64,000 nt of DNA from Clostridia bacterium (lineage in GTDB: Bacteria > Bacillota > Clostridia > Oscillospirales > Acutalibacteraceae). The translations under genes were made by a program, and so were the position numbers. Positions 16,897 through 25,515 of this stretch are shown here, one piece after another; position 1 is the first letter of the stretch, and every line of letters starts with the position of its first letter. Below the pieces are notes generated by a model, which was not told the origin of the DNA, did not search any database, and saw nothing but the letters and a program-made list of their open reading frames with translations. The DNA lies in assembly GCA_017435665.1 (NCBI GenBank), contig JAFSEP010000003.1:41636-105635 (forward strand), given 5' to 3'.

Positions 16897-17676
16897 TTAT
16901 TTTGTAAACTGTTCACCCTTTATTTTTGAAATTGCGCATTTTTCAAGTCTCGATACCTGCGCCTGTGAAATTCCTACCTCTTTTGCAACCTCGGTCTGAG
17001 TTTTCCCTTGCATAAAACGAAGATTGAGAATGAATTTTTCCCTCTCCGAAAGCTCCTCAATTGCCTGCTTGATGAGTATCTCGTTTATCCAGTTTTCATC
17101 CGTGTTATTATCTCCTATCTGATCCATAACGTATATGGTATCTCCTCCGTCGCTGTAAACGGGCTCGTAAAGGGAAACCGGCTCAACTATTGCTTCAAGT
17201 GCAAGAACAACACTTTCACGGCTCAGGTTCATTCTTTCGGCAATTTCCTCAACCGTCGGCTCCTTTTGCGTGCGGTTTATAAGCTCCTCTCTGACCTGCA
17301 TTGCATGATAAGCCGTATCCCGTATTGAACGGCTTACCCTGACAGGATTGTTGTCACGAAGATATCTTCTGATTTCCCCTATTATCATAGGAACAGCGTA
17401 AGTGGAAAACCTCACGTTCTGGGATAAATCAAAATTATCTATCGCCTTTATCAGCCCTATACAGCCAACCTGAAAAAGATCGTCGGGATTTTCGTTTTTG
17501 TTTGAAAAACGCTGGATCACGCTCAGCACCAGCTTGAGATTTCCGCTTATAAGTTCATCCCTTGCTCTTGTATCACCCTCACGGCTCTTTCTCAGCAAGC
17601 TCATCTTTTCCTCTTCCTTGAGAACCTTCAGTCCCGATGTGTTTATTCCGCATATGTCTACCTTGTTGAATTTCAT
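16897..17676 (-). CDS. sigG: RNA polymerase sporulation sigma factor SigG
   Basis: Late forespore sigma factor, 259 residues. It begins KVDICGINTSGLKVL, the N-terminal signature of SigG. It contains the region 2 block DDLFQVGCIGLIKAIDNFD and MIIGEIRRYLRDNNPVRVSRS, region 3 near 125-180, and the region 4 helix-turn-helix GKTQTEVAKEVGISQAQVSR near 230-249. The organism is therefore expected to form endospores. The spoIIGA-sigE genes usually found upstream in Bacillus are absent; here the upstream gene is a lipoprotein, separated by a terminator. Confidence 0.96.
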   Translation of the reverse strand: MKFNKVDICGINTSGLKVLKEEEKMSLLRKSREGDTRARDELISGNLKLVLSVIQRFSNKNENPDDLFQVGCIGLIKAIDNFDLSQNVRFSTYAVPMIIGEIRRYLRDNNPVRVSRSIRDTAYHAMQVREELINRTQKEPTVEEIAERMNLSRESVVLALEAIVEPVSLYEPVYSDGGDTIYVMDQIGDNNTDENWINEILIKQAIEELSEREKFILNLRFMQGKTQTEVAKEVGISQAQVSRLEKCAISKIKGEQFTK

Positions 17677-17739
17677 CTGTGTTCCCCCGGTCTGATTGTG
17701 TAAGAGTCAAAATAATTATTGCCTTCGGGGGTAATAATA

Positions 17740-17781
17740 TGCAAAAATCGCAGATAGTGCCGAAGCATTATCTGCGATTAT
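17740..17781 (-). terminator. Terminator of the chagasin-like lipoprotein gene
   Basis: On the minus strand CGCAGATAATG and CACTATCTGCG pair around TTCGG and are followed by ATTTTTG. It isolates the lipoprotein gene from sigG. Confidence 0.75.
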
Positions 17782-17794
17782 TATGTTATATTGC

Positions 17795-18442
17795 TCATTT
17801 GAGATTTATCTCTCTGTCTGCCGTATCCTCAGGATCGGGAAGCTCCTTGATTTCTCCGAATTGGTTGACTGCATAAAGCTTGAAAAATCTGAGGTAAGAT
17901 TTTCCTCCTTCTGTGACAACTGTACTAACTCTGAATACATACCAACGAACACCGTCTTCTTCATAAGCTTTTTCAAACTCAACCACGATTTCGTTGCCTG
18001 TTTCTTTATCCTCAACTCCCACAAGGCCCGTAACGAGCTGTTGAGCCTCCTCCTTGCTTCCGATGCTTATTGCCCCGGTCGTGTTATCAACATCCTCGAT
18101 AACCGCCGCACTGCACTTATAGCTTTCATCAACAACCACGCTGTATTTCACAGTCTTGATTTTTTCTCCCCCTGCAGTAATATATGTGAAGGTTGCAATA
18201 ACCTCGCCTTCCCCCACAGGTTCAAAAATAAACATTGTGCTGCCCTTTGAAGCATCTGCCTCGGGAATATCCTCTCTTGTTTCAAGAACGAGAATGCCCT
18301 CCTTCTCCAGAGTATATATCCAGCTGCAGCCTTCTTCGTATTCAAAGCTGACCATCCAGTTCAAATCCTCGTCCTTTTTACACGCCGTAAAGACCGTCAA
18401 AACCATCATTACAGCAAGGAAAACAGATATAATCTTTTTCAT
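17795..18442 (-). CDS. Lipoprotein with chagasin-like (I42) domain
   Basis: 215 residues with a lipoprotein signal peptide ending VFTAC (Cys 20). Residues about 30-90 contain GCSWIYTLEKEG and later FIFEPVGEGEVIATFTY. This pattern resembles chagasin/I42 cysteine-protease inhibitors (NPTTGYxW... and a GxxxxxF strand), though the NPTTG loop is not preserved. The rest has no family I recognise. Expected location is the outer face of the membrane. Protease inhibition is tentative. It has its own terminator and is transcribed toward sigG. Confidence 0.65.
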   Translation of the reverse strand: MKKIISVFLAVMMVLTVFTACKKDEDLNWMVSFEYEEGCSWIYTLEKEGILVLETREDIPEADASKGSTMFIFEPVGEGEVIATFTYITAGGEKIKTVKYSVVVDESYKCSAAVIEDVDNTTGAISIGSKEEAQQLVTGLVGVEDKETGNEIVVEFEKAYEEDGVRWYVFRVSTVVTEGGKSYLRFFKLYAVNQFGEIKELPDPEDTADREINLK

Positions 18443-18571
18443 TAAAACACCCTTTCTTCGGATCTTACCTGATGATTATATCATTTATTGCTCAAAAAAA
18501 CAAGAATTTAGTTATATTTAGTTTTCAGATATAAATTTTTGATATAATCTGTTGAAAAAATCGGAGGTATA

Positions 18572-18589
18572 ATGTATAATTCAATATGA
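18572..18589 (+). CDS. Possible five-codon leader ORF
   Basis: GGAGGTATA immediately precedes ATG 18572, which encodes only MYNSI before TGA. This is the strongest ribosome site in the leader of the DivIVA-like gene, whose own start at 18621 has a poor one. It could be a translated minigene affecting downstream expression, or a relic of a start codon. Confidence 0.3.
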   Translation: MYNSI

Positions 18590-18620
18590 ATTATTTTATT
18601 GTGGATAAGTGGGTGTATAT

Positions 18621-19133
18621 ATGTCACAGTTACAGTTCAGCACAGAAGAACAAGGCTATTCAAAGGCCGAGGTTGAAAGATATATAGCAATGCTTCAGAG
18701 CGAATACACTAACGCTGTTGAATGGAGCAATGAGATAGAGAAGCAGTTTGAGGAATACCGAAGCGGAAACAGCGAGCTTGAAAGGCTCAAGGCCGAAAAC
18801 GAAAAGTTACTCGGAGATTGCCGTCTCCTTGCTTCAAAGCTCAGAAATATGAGCACACAGAACGCAGAAAGTGCTCCTGCAGCATCGTCTGATAAGGCTG
18901 ACGAAATAATCCGTAACGCAGAAATAAGAGCTCAGGAAATAATAGATGCAGCCTATAAAAGTCAGGAGCAGATAATCTCCGATATTTCAGGCAGAATTAT
19001 TGAAAGCCAGAACGAACTCAGCGCTCTTTCAAAAGAAAAAGAGGTTCTTTCAGCAGAAATCGAAAAGCTCGAAAACATAAGACAGTTAATTTCCGAAAGA
19101 ATTTCGAAAGCAAAAGAATTGCTGAAATTTTAA
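18621..19133 (+). CDS. DivIVA-like coiled-coil protein
   Basis: 170 residues. The N-terminal segment FSTEEQGYSKAEVERYIAML fits the DivIVA/GpsB membrane-binding domain consensus (F...RGY...EVD.FL). Long coiled coils follow (residues 30-70 and 105-170) with a low-complexity break (SAPAASSDKA). DivIVA proteins recruit partners to curved membrane such as septa or poles. ATG 18621 is used although its RBS is weak; a GTG at 18609 is in frame. It is the first gene of a five-gene operon, with the next start 34 bp downstream. Confidence 0.75.
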   Translation: MSQLQFSTEEQGYSKAEVERYIAMLQSEYTNAVEWSNEIEKQFEEYRSGNSELERLKAENEKLLGDCRLLASKLRNMSTQNAESAPAASSDKADEIIRNAEIRAQEIIDAAYKSQEQIISDISGRIIESQNELSALSKEKEVLSAEIEKLENIRQLISERISKAKELLKF

Positions 19134-19166
19134 AGAATACCAACCCACAGAGAAAGGGTGATATAA

Positions 19167-20195
19167 TTGCAGCTTCACAGACCAAAAGACATCGACAGTC
19201 TCAATGAAGATTTTTTTAAAAACGAGTTTTCAGGACATATTCTTCAGGAAGACTCCGTAATCACTGAGTCTGAAACAGAATACCCCGAAACAAATCTCAT
19301 ACAGGGAGAAATTGACGGCATTATCGTTGAGCACGAGTCTGACATAAGGTCGGGCTATGTGGCAAAGCAGCTTGAACGTCTTTCCAATGCAAGCTATGAA
19401 AACGGCAACCGTATTTTTCACGAATTCCCCGAGGATACTGAAGACGAAGACAGTCTTATTGACAGTCTTGAAGAAAAAAATCTGTTTGATTCCTTCCCCG
19501 AAATTGATTTTGATCCCTCCGTTTTTAATGACGATGACTTATCCGAGCGTGAAATCAGACGTGAATCGGTACGCAGGGCAAAAGAGGATGCACGAATCAC
19601 AATAGAAAACGAAAAAGAAAAAATCAAGGAACAAAAGCAGCTGGAAAAAACGGTGCAAAGACCCTTCGGAAAGAAAAAAACAGCTATTGTTCTTATGGTT
19701 GTATTTATAGTTCTTAATATACTCTGTCTGGGAATGTGCGGTATTTTCGGCACAATGGCCGATAACGGCAACTCGCTGACTCTTTCAGAAAAACTGACGG
19801 TGCAGTATGTTGACGGCATAAACATTTCAACCCCTGCTTACAGAGGAAAGCTTATTGCAGTCACAGCCGAAAGCATACAGGGCAGCCGTAACGTTCTGTT
19901 TACTGATGAAGAAGGCAGCAGCGTAATAGGTAAGGTTATCGCAATCGGTGACGGTATTTACGGCATTGACCTGGGTGAAAGAGTTGTAAAGGCTGATGCC
20001 CAAAGCATAATCGGCGTTGTCAGTTTCGCAACACCTGACATATCTTCCGTTTATCTTTTCTTTACCGCCTTCGGTATGTTCCCCGTAATTTTATTCGCTC
20101 TTGCGCTTCTTTTCACGGTACTGCTTTCGGTTCTGAGAATAAAAAAGCTCAATCTTGAAATAAAAAGGCTTGAGGAAAACTATAATATAATATAA
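19167..20195 (+). CDS. Acidic membrane protein of unknown function
   Basis: 342 residues from TTG 19167, which is preceded by GAAAGGGTGATATAA; no nearby ATG fits. Residues 1-130 are strongly acidic and soluble, and residues about 130-165 form a charged helix. One transmembrane segment (AIVLMVVFIVLNILCLGMCG) lies near 172-191 and another near 295-320, joined by a roughly 100-residue beta-rich extracytoplasmic loop. A short basic tail follows. I recognise no family. Position after the DivIVA-like gene suggests an envelope or division-site partner. Confidence 0.7.
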   Translation: MQLHRPKDIDSLNEDFFKNEFSGHILQEDSVITESETEYPETNLIQGEIDGIIVEHESDIRSGYVAKQLERLSNASYENGNRIFHEFPEDTEDEDSLIDSLEEKNLFDSFPEIDFDPSVFNDDDLSEREIRRESVRRAKEDARITIENEKEKIKEQKQLEKTVQRPFGKKKTAIVLMVVFIVLNILCLGMCGIFGTMADNGNSLTLSEKLTVQYVDGINISTPAYRGKLIAVTAESIQGSRNVLFTDEEGSSVIGKVIAIGDGIYGIDLGERVVKADAQSIIGVVSFATPDISSVYLFFTAFGMFPVILFALALLFTVLLSVLRIKKLNLEIKRLEENYNII

Positions 20196-20218
20196 ACAAA
20201 ATCGTTCAAGAGGTAAAA

Positions 20219-21451
20219 ATGAAAAAATACAGTAAAATCATTTTCTTAGTTTTAATTCTGACTATAATTGCCGTCAGCACCGTTCCTGCATCTGCCGCTG
20301 AAATCAAGCCCTTTACGCAGAACGGAAAAATTATAAGCGTTTCCCACGGAGGTAACAGAGCAGAATATCCTCTCAATTCATATGAGGCAATTTCTTCGGC
20401 ATTCGAAATCGGTGCAGACTGCGTAAGCCTGACCCTGCAGACTACCAAGGATTCGGTTTTCGTTATCAGTAAATATAATGACCTTGGAATGATGCACTCA
20501 GCATACAAGGATGTGCTCATCAGCGAAAAGACTTTTCAGGAAATCCAAAGTGTAAACCTTGTAAACAATTCAGGACAGATTACAAGCTGTACTCTTTGTG
20601 AGCTGAAAAAGGCTGTTGAGGTTGCCAAGCGATATGACCGTATTCTCATCGTTGATAACGCTTGGGAAAACAGAGAAATGCTTTATTCCTTCCTTGTTGA
20701 CAATGACGCTCTGGATAACGTTATAATCCGCACGGATGCAAAGAAAAAGGAAATCGGGGATTTTCTCAGACTTACGGATAACAAGGTACAGATTATCGGC
20801 TCATATCACGGAAACTTTATTTTCAGCGCAAAAAGCTACGTTTCAGCCCTGAGTGATTTCGGCTGTAAGGCAGTAATGCTGGGAGCAACCAACCCCTTCG
20901 GTGTAATTTTCAATCAGTCAATGCTCTCCTCCTTCAGCGCAAATAACTATTCGGCAAGAGCAATGATTGCAACATATGACCCCGATCTGTGCGGTCAGAG
21001 AACGGATACACCGTCTGTCTGGGATGATCTTATTGACAGAGGATACAGCATTATTGAAACAAATAACATAAGAGATCTGACTGAATATCTCAGCAATCTG
21101 ACAAGAACTCAGGATGAGCTGAAAAACATCCTTTCAGCCATCGACAGCACGGATATGTCGGCCTGTTCGATAAAAACAGCCTCCGATCTTCAGGAAGCAA
21201 AAGAGGCAATACAAGCAGAGCTTACAACTCTTTCTTCGTTTGAAAGTCTTTCTAAGGTAAAGCATCAGGCAATGATGGCCTTTGAAAACTTTTCACTTGA
21301 ATCGGAGCATTATGTTAAAAGAGGCGTTCTCAAGGTAACACCGGGAAAAATCGCTGCAGTTATACTTGTAAGCACAGGAATAATTGCCGCCCAGGTTTAC
21401 TTTTATAAAATGCGTAATAAAAAAGAAGAAAATAAATACAGGAGGAAATAA
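20219..21451 (+). CDS. Degenerate glycerophosphodiester phosphodiesterase-like membrane protein
   Basis: 410 residues with an N-terminal signal segment (cleavage near SAA 25) and a C-terminal transmembrane helix (IAAVILVSTGIIAAQVYFY). Residues about 40-280 follow the GDPD TIM-barrel plan: SHGGNRAEYPLNSYEAISSA, a GADCVSLTLQTTKDS strand and later HGNFIF. Catalytic positions are replaced: HRG reads HGG, PEN reads PLN, the metal-binding ExD reads SLT, and the second His-Asp pair is SK. It is probably a non-catalytic lipid- or polymer-binding protein facing outward. RBS is AAGAGGT. Confidence 0.75.
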   Translation: MKKYSKIIFLVLILTIIAVSTVPASAAEIKPFTQNGKIISVSHGGNRAEYPLNSYEAISSAFEIGADCVSLTLQTTKDSVFVISKYNDLGMMHSAYKDVLISEKTFQEIQSVNLVNNSGQITSCTLCELKKAVEVAKRYDRILIVDNAWENREMLYSFLVDNDALDNVIIRTDAKKKEIGDFLRLTDNKVQIIGSYHGNFIFSAKSYVSALSDFGCKAVMLGATNPFGVIFNQSMLSSFSANNYSARAMIATYDPDLCGQRTDTPSVWDDLIDRGYSIIETNNIRDLTEYLSNLTRTQDELKNILSAIDSTDMSACSIKTASDLQEAKEAIQAELTTLSSFESLSKVKHQAMMAFENFSLESEHYVKRGVLKVTPGKIAAVILVSTGIIAAQVYFYKMRNKKEENKYRRK

Positions 21452-21453
21452 AT

Positions 21454-23055
21454 ATGTCAGTTACAGAAGAAAAGAAGAATGCACTCCCCCGTGCAGTAAA
21501 AGCAGAGGCTGTGGGCGTTGATTCAAAGGAAGTTCAGGCTTTCATCGACGATTGCAGAGAGAACAGTATTGAAGTTCACAGCATAATGGTGCTTCGTCAC
21601 GGTCAGGTTGCAAGTGAGGCTTATAAATACCCCTTCGGTCCCGATAAGAAGCATATGGTCTATTCGGTCAGCAAAAGCTTTACATCAACAGCTATCGGTC
21701 TTGCAATTCATGAGGGCTATATGACTCTTGAAACAAAGTTCCTTGATGTTTTCCCCGAATTCAGACCTCTCAAATTCGATCCCTATCTTGAAAAGCTGAA
21801 TGTTCACCATCTGCTTTGTATGCAAAGCGGTAAGTCCGTAAGTCCCATGGTTGACCGCACGGCAGATCATTGGATTGAGGATTTTGTTGAATCTCCCTGG
21901 GCTTTTGAGCCGGGAACGGAATGGCAGTACATAAGCGAAAATATGTATATTCTCTGTGCTATGATTCACCGACAGACAGGTATGTCTGTTATGGAATTCC
22001 TCACTCCCCGTCTCTTTGAGCCCCTCGGAATTGAAGATCCCTTCTGGGAGACCTGCCCGAGTGGTATTGAAACCGGCGGTTGGGGTCTGATGATAAAGCT
22101 TGAGGACCTTGCCAAGTTCTCTCTCTGCTATCAGCAGAAGGGTATGTTCAACGGCAAGCAGGTAATTCCTCAGGAGTGGGTCGAACTCGCTTCAAGCGCA
22201 ATAGCTGACAACAGCTCAAAGAATACCGATATTGACAACGACAAGGGCTACGGCTACTGCTTCTGGAGATGCGGCGGCTACGCAAACGCCTTCCGTTCAG
22301 ACGGTATGTTCTCACAGTACGGTATTGTGTTTGAGGATATCGATGCAGTTGTTGCTGTAAACTCAGGCAATGCTGACCAGCAGGTTGTTCTTGATGCTAT
22401 CTGGAGACACTTCCCCAAGGCGTTCATTGATGACGATCCCGATGCAGAAACGGTTATTCCTGAGTTCAAGCCCTATAAAGCAATCGAACCGGGTGACAGA
22501 AACACAGAAATTGAAAGAAAGCTTGAGGGCAGAAGAATTACCTTCAATAAAGCCCATGTCATTAACATTGCCGGTCTTCCCGTAAGCGTTATCCCCCTTG
22601 TGGCAACATTTATGGAAAAGGACAGAGCCGGTAATATCAATAACATCGACTTCCAGTTCCTTGAGGATGAGCTTATCTTCTCGTGGTCTGAAGGCGATGA
22701 AAGAAATTCAATTCACGTAGGTATGGACGGTGAATACCGTTGGGACAGCATTGTTCTTGGCGGAATCAGATATACAACAGCTTCCTGCGCCGCATGGACG
22801 GGCGACAACGTTCTTGAGGTAAGAATCAGACCTGTTGAAACCATAGCAGAAAGAATCCTTAAATTCAATTTCAAGGAAAACAACAAGGTTGCAATGGAGC
22901 CTTCAACCTTCCCCTCATCATCAGCTATTGTTGACCATATAAAATATGCCGTAAAGAGTGTATTATCCTCAGATCTTCTTGCAAACATCGCAGAAAGAGC
23001 ATTACCTGCAGTCGGCACGTTTATGGATCCGACGCATCACGGTGTTATCAGATAA
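21454..23055 (+). CDS. Serine hydrolase, class C beta-lactamase/PBP fold
   Basis: 533 residues, no signal peptide. The N-terminal 300 residues are a beta-lactamase-family domain with the SxxK motif SVSK at 71-74 and HHLLCMQSGK typical of these hydrolases. The YxN-type region is near WQYISENMY (about 148-156). The C-terminal 200 residues are a beta-rich lipocalin-like domain. Such proteins act as esterases, D-aminopeptidases or carboxypeptidases; true beta-lactamase activity is unlikely. AGGAGG precedes ATG 21454, two bases after the previous stop. Confidence 0.85.
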   Translation: MSVTEEKKNALPRAVKAEAVGVDSKEVQAFIDDCRENSIEVHSIMVLRHGQVASEAYKYPFGPDKKHMVYSVSKSFTSTAIGLAIHEGYMTLETKFLDVFPEFRPLKFDPYLEKLNVHHLLCMQSGKSVSPMVDRTADHWIEDFVESPWAFEPGTEWQYISENMYILCAMIHRQTGMSVMEFLTPRLFEPLGIEDPFWETCPSGIETGGWGLMIKLEDLAKFSLCYQQKGMFNGKQVIPQEWVELASSAIADNSSKNTDIDNDKGYGYCFWRCGGYANAFRSDGMFSQYGIVFEDIDAVVAVNSGNADQQVVLDAIWRHFPKAFIDDDPDAETVIPEFKPYKAIEPGDRNTEIERKLEGRRITFNKAHVINIAGLPVSVIPLVATFMEKDRAGNINNIDFQFLEDELIFSWSEGDERNSIHVGMDGEYRWDSIVLGGIRYTTASCAAWTGDNVLEVRIRPVETIAERILKFNFKENNKVAMEPSTFPSSSAIVDHIKYAVKSVLSSDLLANIAERALPAVGTFMDPTHHGVIR

Positions 23056-23076
23056 AGGCTTAACGGAGGTTTTGTT

Positions 23077-23820
23077 ATGGCAGTTAAAATCATATATGCA
23101 CTTGCCTGTGCTTTGGAATGTGTATTCGTTCCCCTTTTCCTGAAATACTCCTGGCCCGAAAAATGCTGGACTTCCTTCAAGCTCAAAATGGTATGCTCTG
23201 CCCTTTTCATTACAACGGGTGTATGCAGTATCATCTGGGCAGGCAACGGAATGACTCAGTATGCAAAATGGATGATAATCGGTCTTGTTCTGGGAATGCT
23301 CGGCGACCTTTTCCTTCACCTGATAACCGACAAGATGGTGGTTTTCGGTCTTGGTTTATTCTCGTTCCTCGTCGGTCACATCTTCTTTATCAAGGGCTTC
23401 GGCGATGCACTTGAAAATTATTTCCCTCAGGCAAAGGTCTTCGATTGGAGAGCAATTCTCGGCGTAATTCTTGTTTTTGCCTTACTCGTTGTTTATGCTG
23501 TCAAGGCAAAAATGGAATTCGGCATTGCTCTTGTGCCGGTTATTATGTATGCCTTCACAATTCTCTTTATGTTTGCAACAGCTCTTCAGCTTTGCACCAG
23601 ACTCTTCCTTGAGGGCTACGCAAACGACGTCGGTACAATATGCACGGTAGGTCTCGGTGCTCTGCTGTTCGTCGCATCAGACCTGACACTTGCCCTTATA
23701 CTTTTCAGTAACAAGGAAAAGAGGATGAAGGAAAACAGACCTATCAAGATATTCAATATCGTTACATATTTTGCAGGTCAGATTCTTCTGGGAACAAGTA
23801 TTCTTTATCTTGTTGCCTGA
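23077..23820 (+). CDS. YhhN/TMEM86 family membrane protein (lysoplasmalogenase-like)
   Basis: 247 residues, about eight transmembrane helices. The family signature is seen in MLGDLFLHL near residues 75-83, the FSFLVGHIFF helix near 95-104, and VASDLTLALILF in the later part, which supplies the conserved Asp residues. Members cleave or remodel ether/vinyl-ether lysolipids, and many Clostridia contain plasmalogens. CGGAGG precedes the ATG. It is the last gene of the 18621-23820 operon and is closed by the terminator at 23840. Confidence 0.8.
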   Translation: MAVKIIYALACALECVFVPLFLKYSWPEKCWTSFKLKMVCSALFITTGVCSIIWAGNGMTQYAKWMIIGLVLGMLGDLFLHLITDKMVVFGLGLFSFLVGHIFFIKGFGDALENYFPQAKVFDWRAILGVILVFALLVVYAVKAKMEFGIALVPVIMYAFTILFMFATALQLCTRLFLEGYANDVGTICTVGLGALLFVASDLTLALILFSNKEKRMKENRPIKIFNIVTYFAGQILLGTSILYLVA

Positions 23821-23839
23821 TATAAGCATCAAAAAAATA

Positions 23840-23882
23840 CAGGGTTTACTCCATTTTGAAGTAAACCCTGATTTTTATTTTT
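23840..23882. terminator. Bidirectional terminator
   Basis: CAGGGTTTAC pairs with GTAAACCCTG (23840-23849 with 23861-23870), with an A run before and a T run after. It serves both the plus-strand operon and the convergent GH20 gene. Confidence 0.8.
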
Positions 23883-25368
23883 CTTTTGCCATTTTTTCGA
23901 TTTTCTTATCGTCGAAAATATTATGTAAGCCCTCCCAGGCAAGCTGTCTGCGCTCAAACCAGAGAACAGATAAGGGCTTGCGGAGCTTATTGGGATTAGC
24001 CTGATGAGGCTTGGCATAGCCGATATTATTATAATCAAGAAAGCTGTAATAGTATTCCAGCTTCTTTTCAAAAGCATCATAGCCTATTCCGCCGTTCCAG
24101 GCATTTTCACAAAATGCACCCAGACGGGGATACGTCATATAATCAGCCTTTTTCATATCCTTAACATACTCTGTCCAGAGAGTAGCCTCGAGACCGAGAC
24201 AGTTTTTGTTCTTTGTTTTATGGTCTGCCGTATCCCTGAGGCTGATATAACCGTAAGGCAGATCGATGTAATACGCCTTTGCAGAGGTGTCAATATAGGC
24301 TCTGTCTCCGATATCTGTATCGCTGTTGCAGAGGGCGAAGCTCAGATCGCTGTCAATATCCTTATCGTTTTTAAGATCCCAGTTCCACATAAATGACTGT
24401 TTGCCCTTTGCTTTGCAATAATCCTTTATATTATTCATAAACCAAAACTGAAGGGCATCACTGTCTTTAAGACCGAGCTCTTTGCGTTTTGCCTGACAGT
24501 GAGGACATAAATCCCAACGGTGCTTGGGTACTTCATCACCGCCGATATGGAAATATTCATCAGGGAACATTTCGCACATCTCGTCAATTACCTTATAAAC
24601 AAAGTCATAGGTGCTTTCCTTACCTGCACAAAGCACGTCATGCTTCACTCCCCAATGAGTTGCAACGGGAAGTTCACGTTCAAAGCAGGTTAGCTCCTTA
24701 TAGCAGGCTATGGCAGCTCTGCAGTGACCCGGAATATCGAACTCAGGCATAACCTTTATACAGAAGGCGTGAGCGTAGTCAACAATTTCCTTTATATCAG
24801 CCTTCGTATAATATCCCTCTCGGGGTATACGGTCAAAATTTGTGTTTGTCCTCTTTGAGCCTATTTCCGTCAGCAAAGGAAATGCATCTATCTGTATTCT
24901 CCAGCCCTGATCCTCCGTAAGATGAAAATGAAACAGATTCAGCTTATGCACAGCCATTCTTCTTATGAAGGTTTTCACCTCATCGACTGTATAGAAGTAT
25001 CTGCCCACATCAAGCATAAAGCCTCTGATTTTATGTGTGGGTTTATCAAGGATTTCAACATCAGGCAATGAAAATCCGTTTTGAAAAAGAATCTGCTTGA
25101 GAGTCTGCAAGGCATAAAGCTGACCTGCAGCAGAGGCAGACTTTATGTAAGTCTTACCGTTTTCGGTTTTCATTATGTATTCTTCTTCACCAAGGTTTTC
25201 ATCTTTTTTAAAGAAAATATTGGGTTCCCCGTCTCTGAGACTGCAAAAATCCAGAAAATCTCTCTTTGCTTCGTCGCTCAACAGGCTTTCACCGAAACCT
25301 ATGCTATCGATTTTTGTTTTATTTTCCGATAAAACCGTAAGCCTTGACGGCGCAGGTATAATATTCAT
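23875..25368 (-). CDS. GH20 beta-N-acetylhexosaminidase
   Basis: Removes terminal GlcNAc or GalNAc from glycans by substrate-assisted catalysis. 497 residues, no signal peptide, so intracellular. A small N-terminal domain (residues 1-105) precedes the catalytic barrel starting RGFMLDVGRYF near 115. The catalytic Asp-Glu pair is in HIGGDEVPKHRW near 273-284. ATG 25368 is preceded by GAGGTGGTTTG. With the sialidase at 47001 and the GPH symporters it fits degradation of mucin-type or chitin-derived oligosaccharides. Confidence 0.93.
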   Translation of the reverse strand: MNIIPAPSRLTVLSENKTKIDSIGFGESLLSDEAKRDFLDFCSLRDGEPNIFFKKDENLGEEEYIMKTENGKTYIKSASAAGQLYALQTLKQILFQNGFSLPDVEILDKPTHKIRGFMLDVGRYFYTVDEVKTFIRRMAVHKLNLFHFHLTEDQGWRIQIDAFPLLTEIGSKRTNTNFDRIPREGYYTKADIKEIVDYAHAFCIKVMPEFDIPGHCRAAIACYKELTCFERELPVATHWGVKHDVLCAGKESTYDFVYKVIDEMCEMFPDEYFHIGGDEVPKHRWDLCPHCQAKRKELGLKDSDALQFWFMNNIKDYCKAKGKQSFMWNWDLKNDKDIDSDLSFALCNSDTDIGDRAYIDTSAKAYYIDLPYGYISLRDTADHKTKNKNCLGLEATLWTEYVKDMKKADYMTYPRLGAFCENAWNGGIGYDAFEKKLEYYYSFLDYNNIGYAKPHQANPNKLRKPLSVLWFERRQLAWEGLHNIFDDKKIEKMAKEK

Positions 25369-25515
25369 CAAACCACCTCTTTCAGGAATAATACCATATA
25401 TAAGTTTTTTTGTCCATATTTTTAATCAAATGCTTTTTTTACCGATTATATTATTCTCTTTTCGGGTCAAATTATTATTGCGGCAAAAATCTGTTTGTCG
25501 CAACGGAGTGGGAAA

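Noticed and set aside
17677-17740. SigG-type autoregulatory promoter before sigG
   Set aside because: GCATATTA fits a -10 element, but no convincing -35 partner lies at the right distance.
17783-18250. 155-codon plus-strand ORF opposite the chagasin-like lipoprotein
   Set aside because: Antisense to a gene with a clear lipoprotein signal and RBS; no RBS of its own.
21454-23055. True beta-lactamase resistance gene
   Set aside because: It has the SxxK fold, but no signal peptide and an added C-terminal domain; more like a housekeeping serine hydrolase or esterase.
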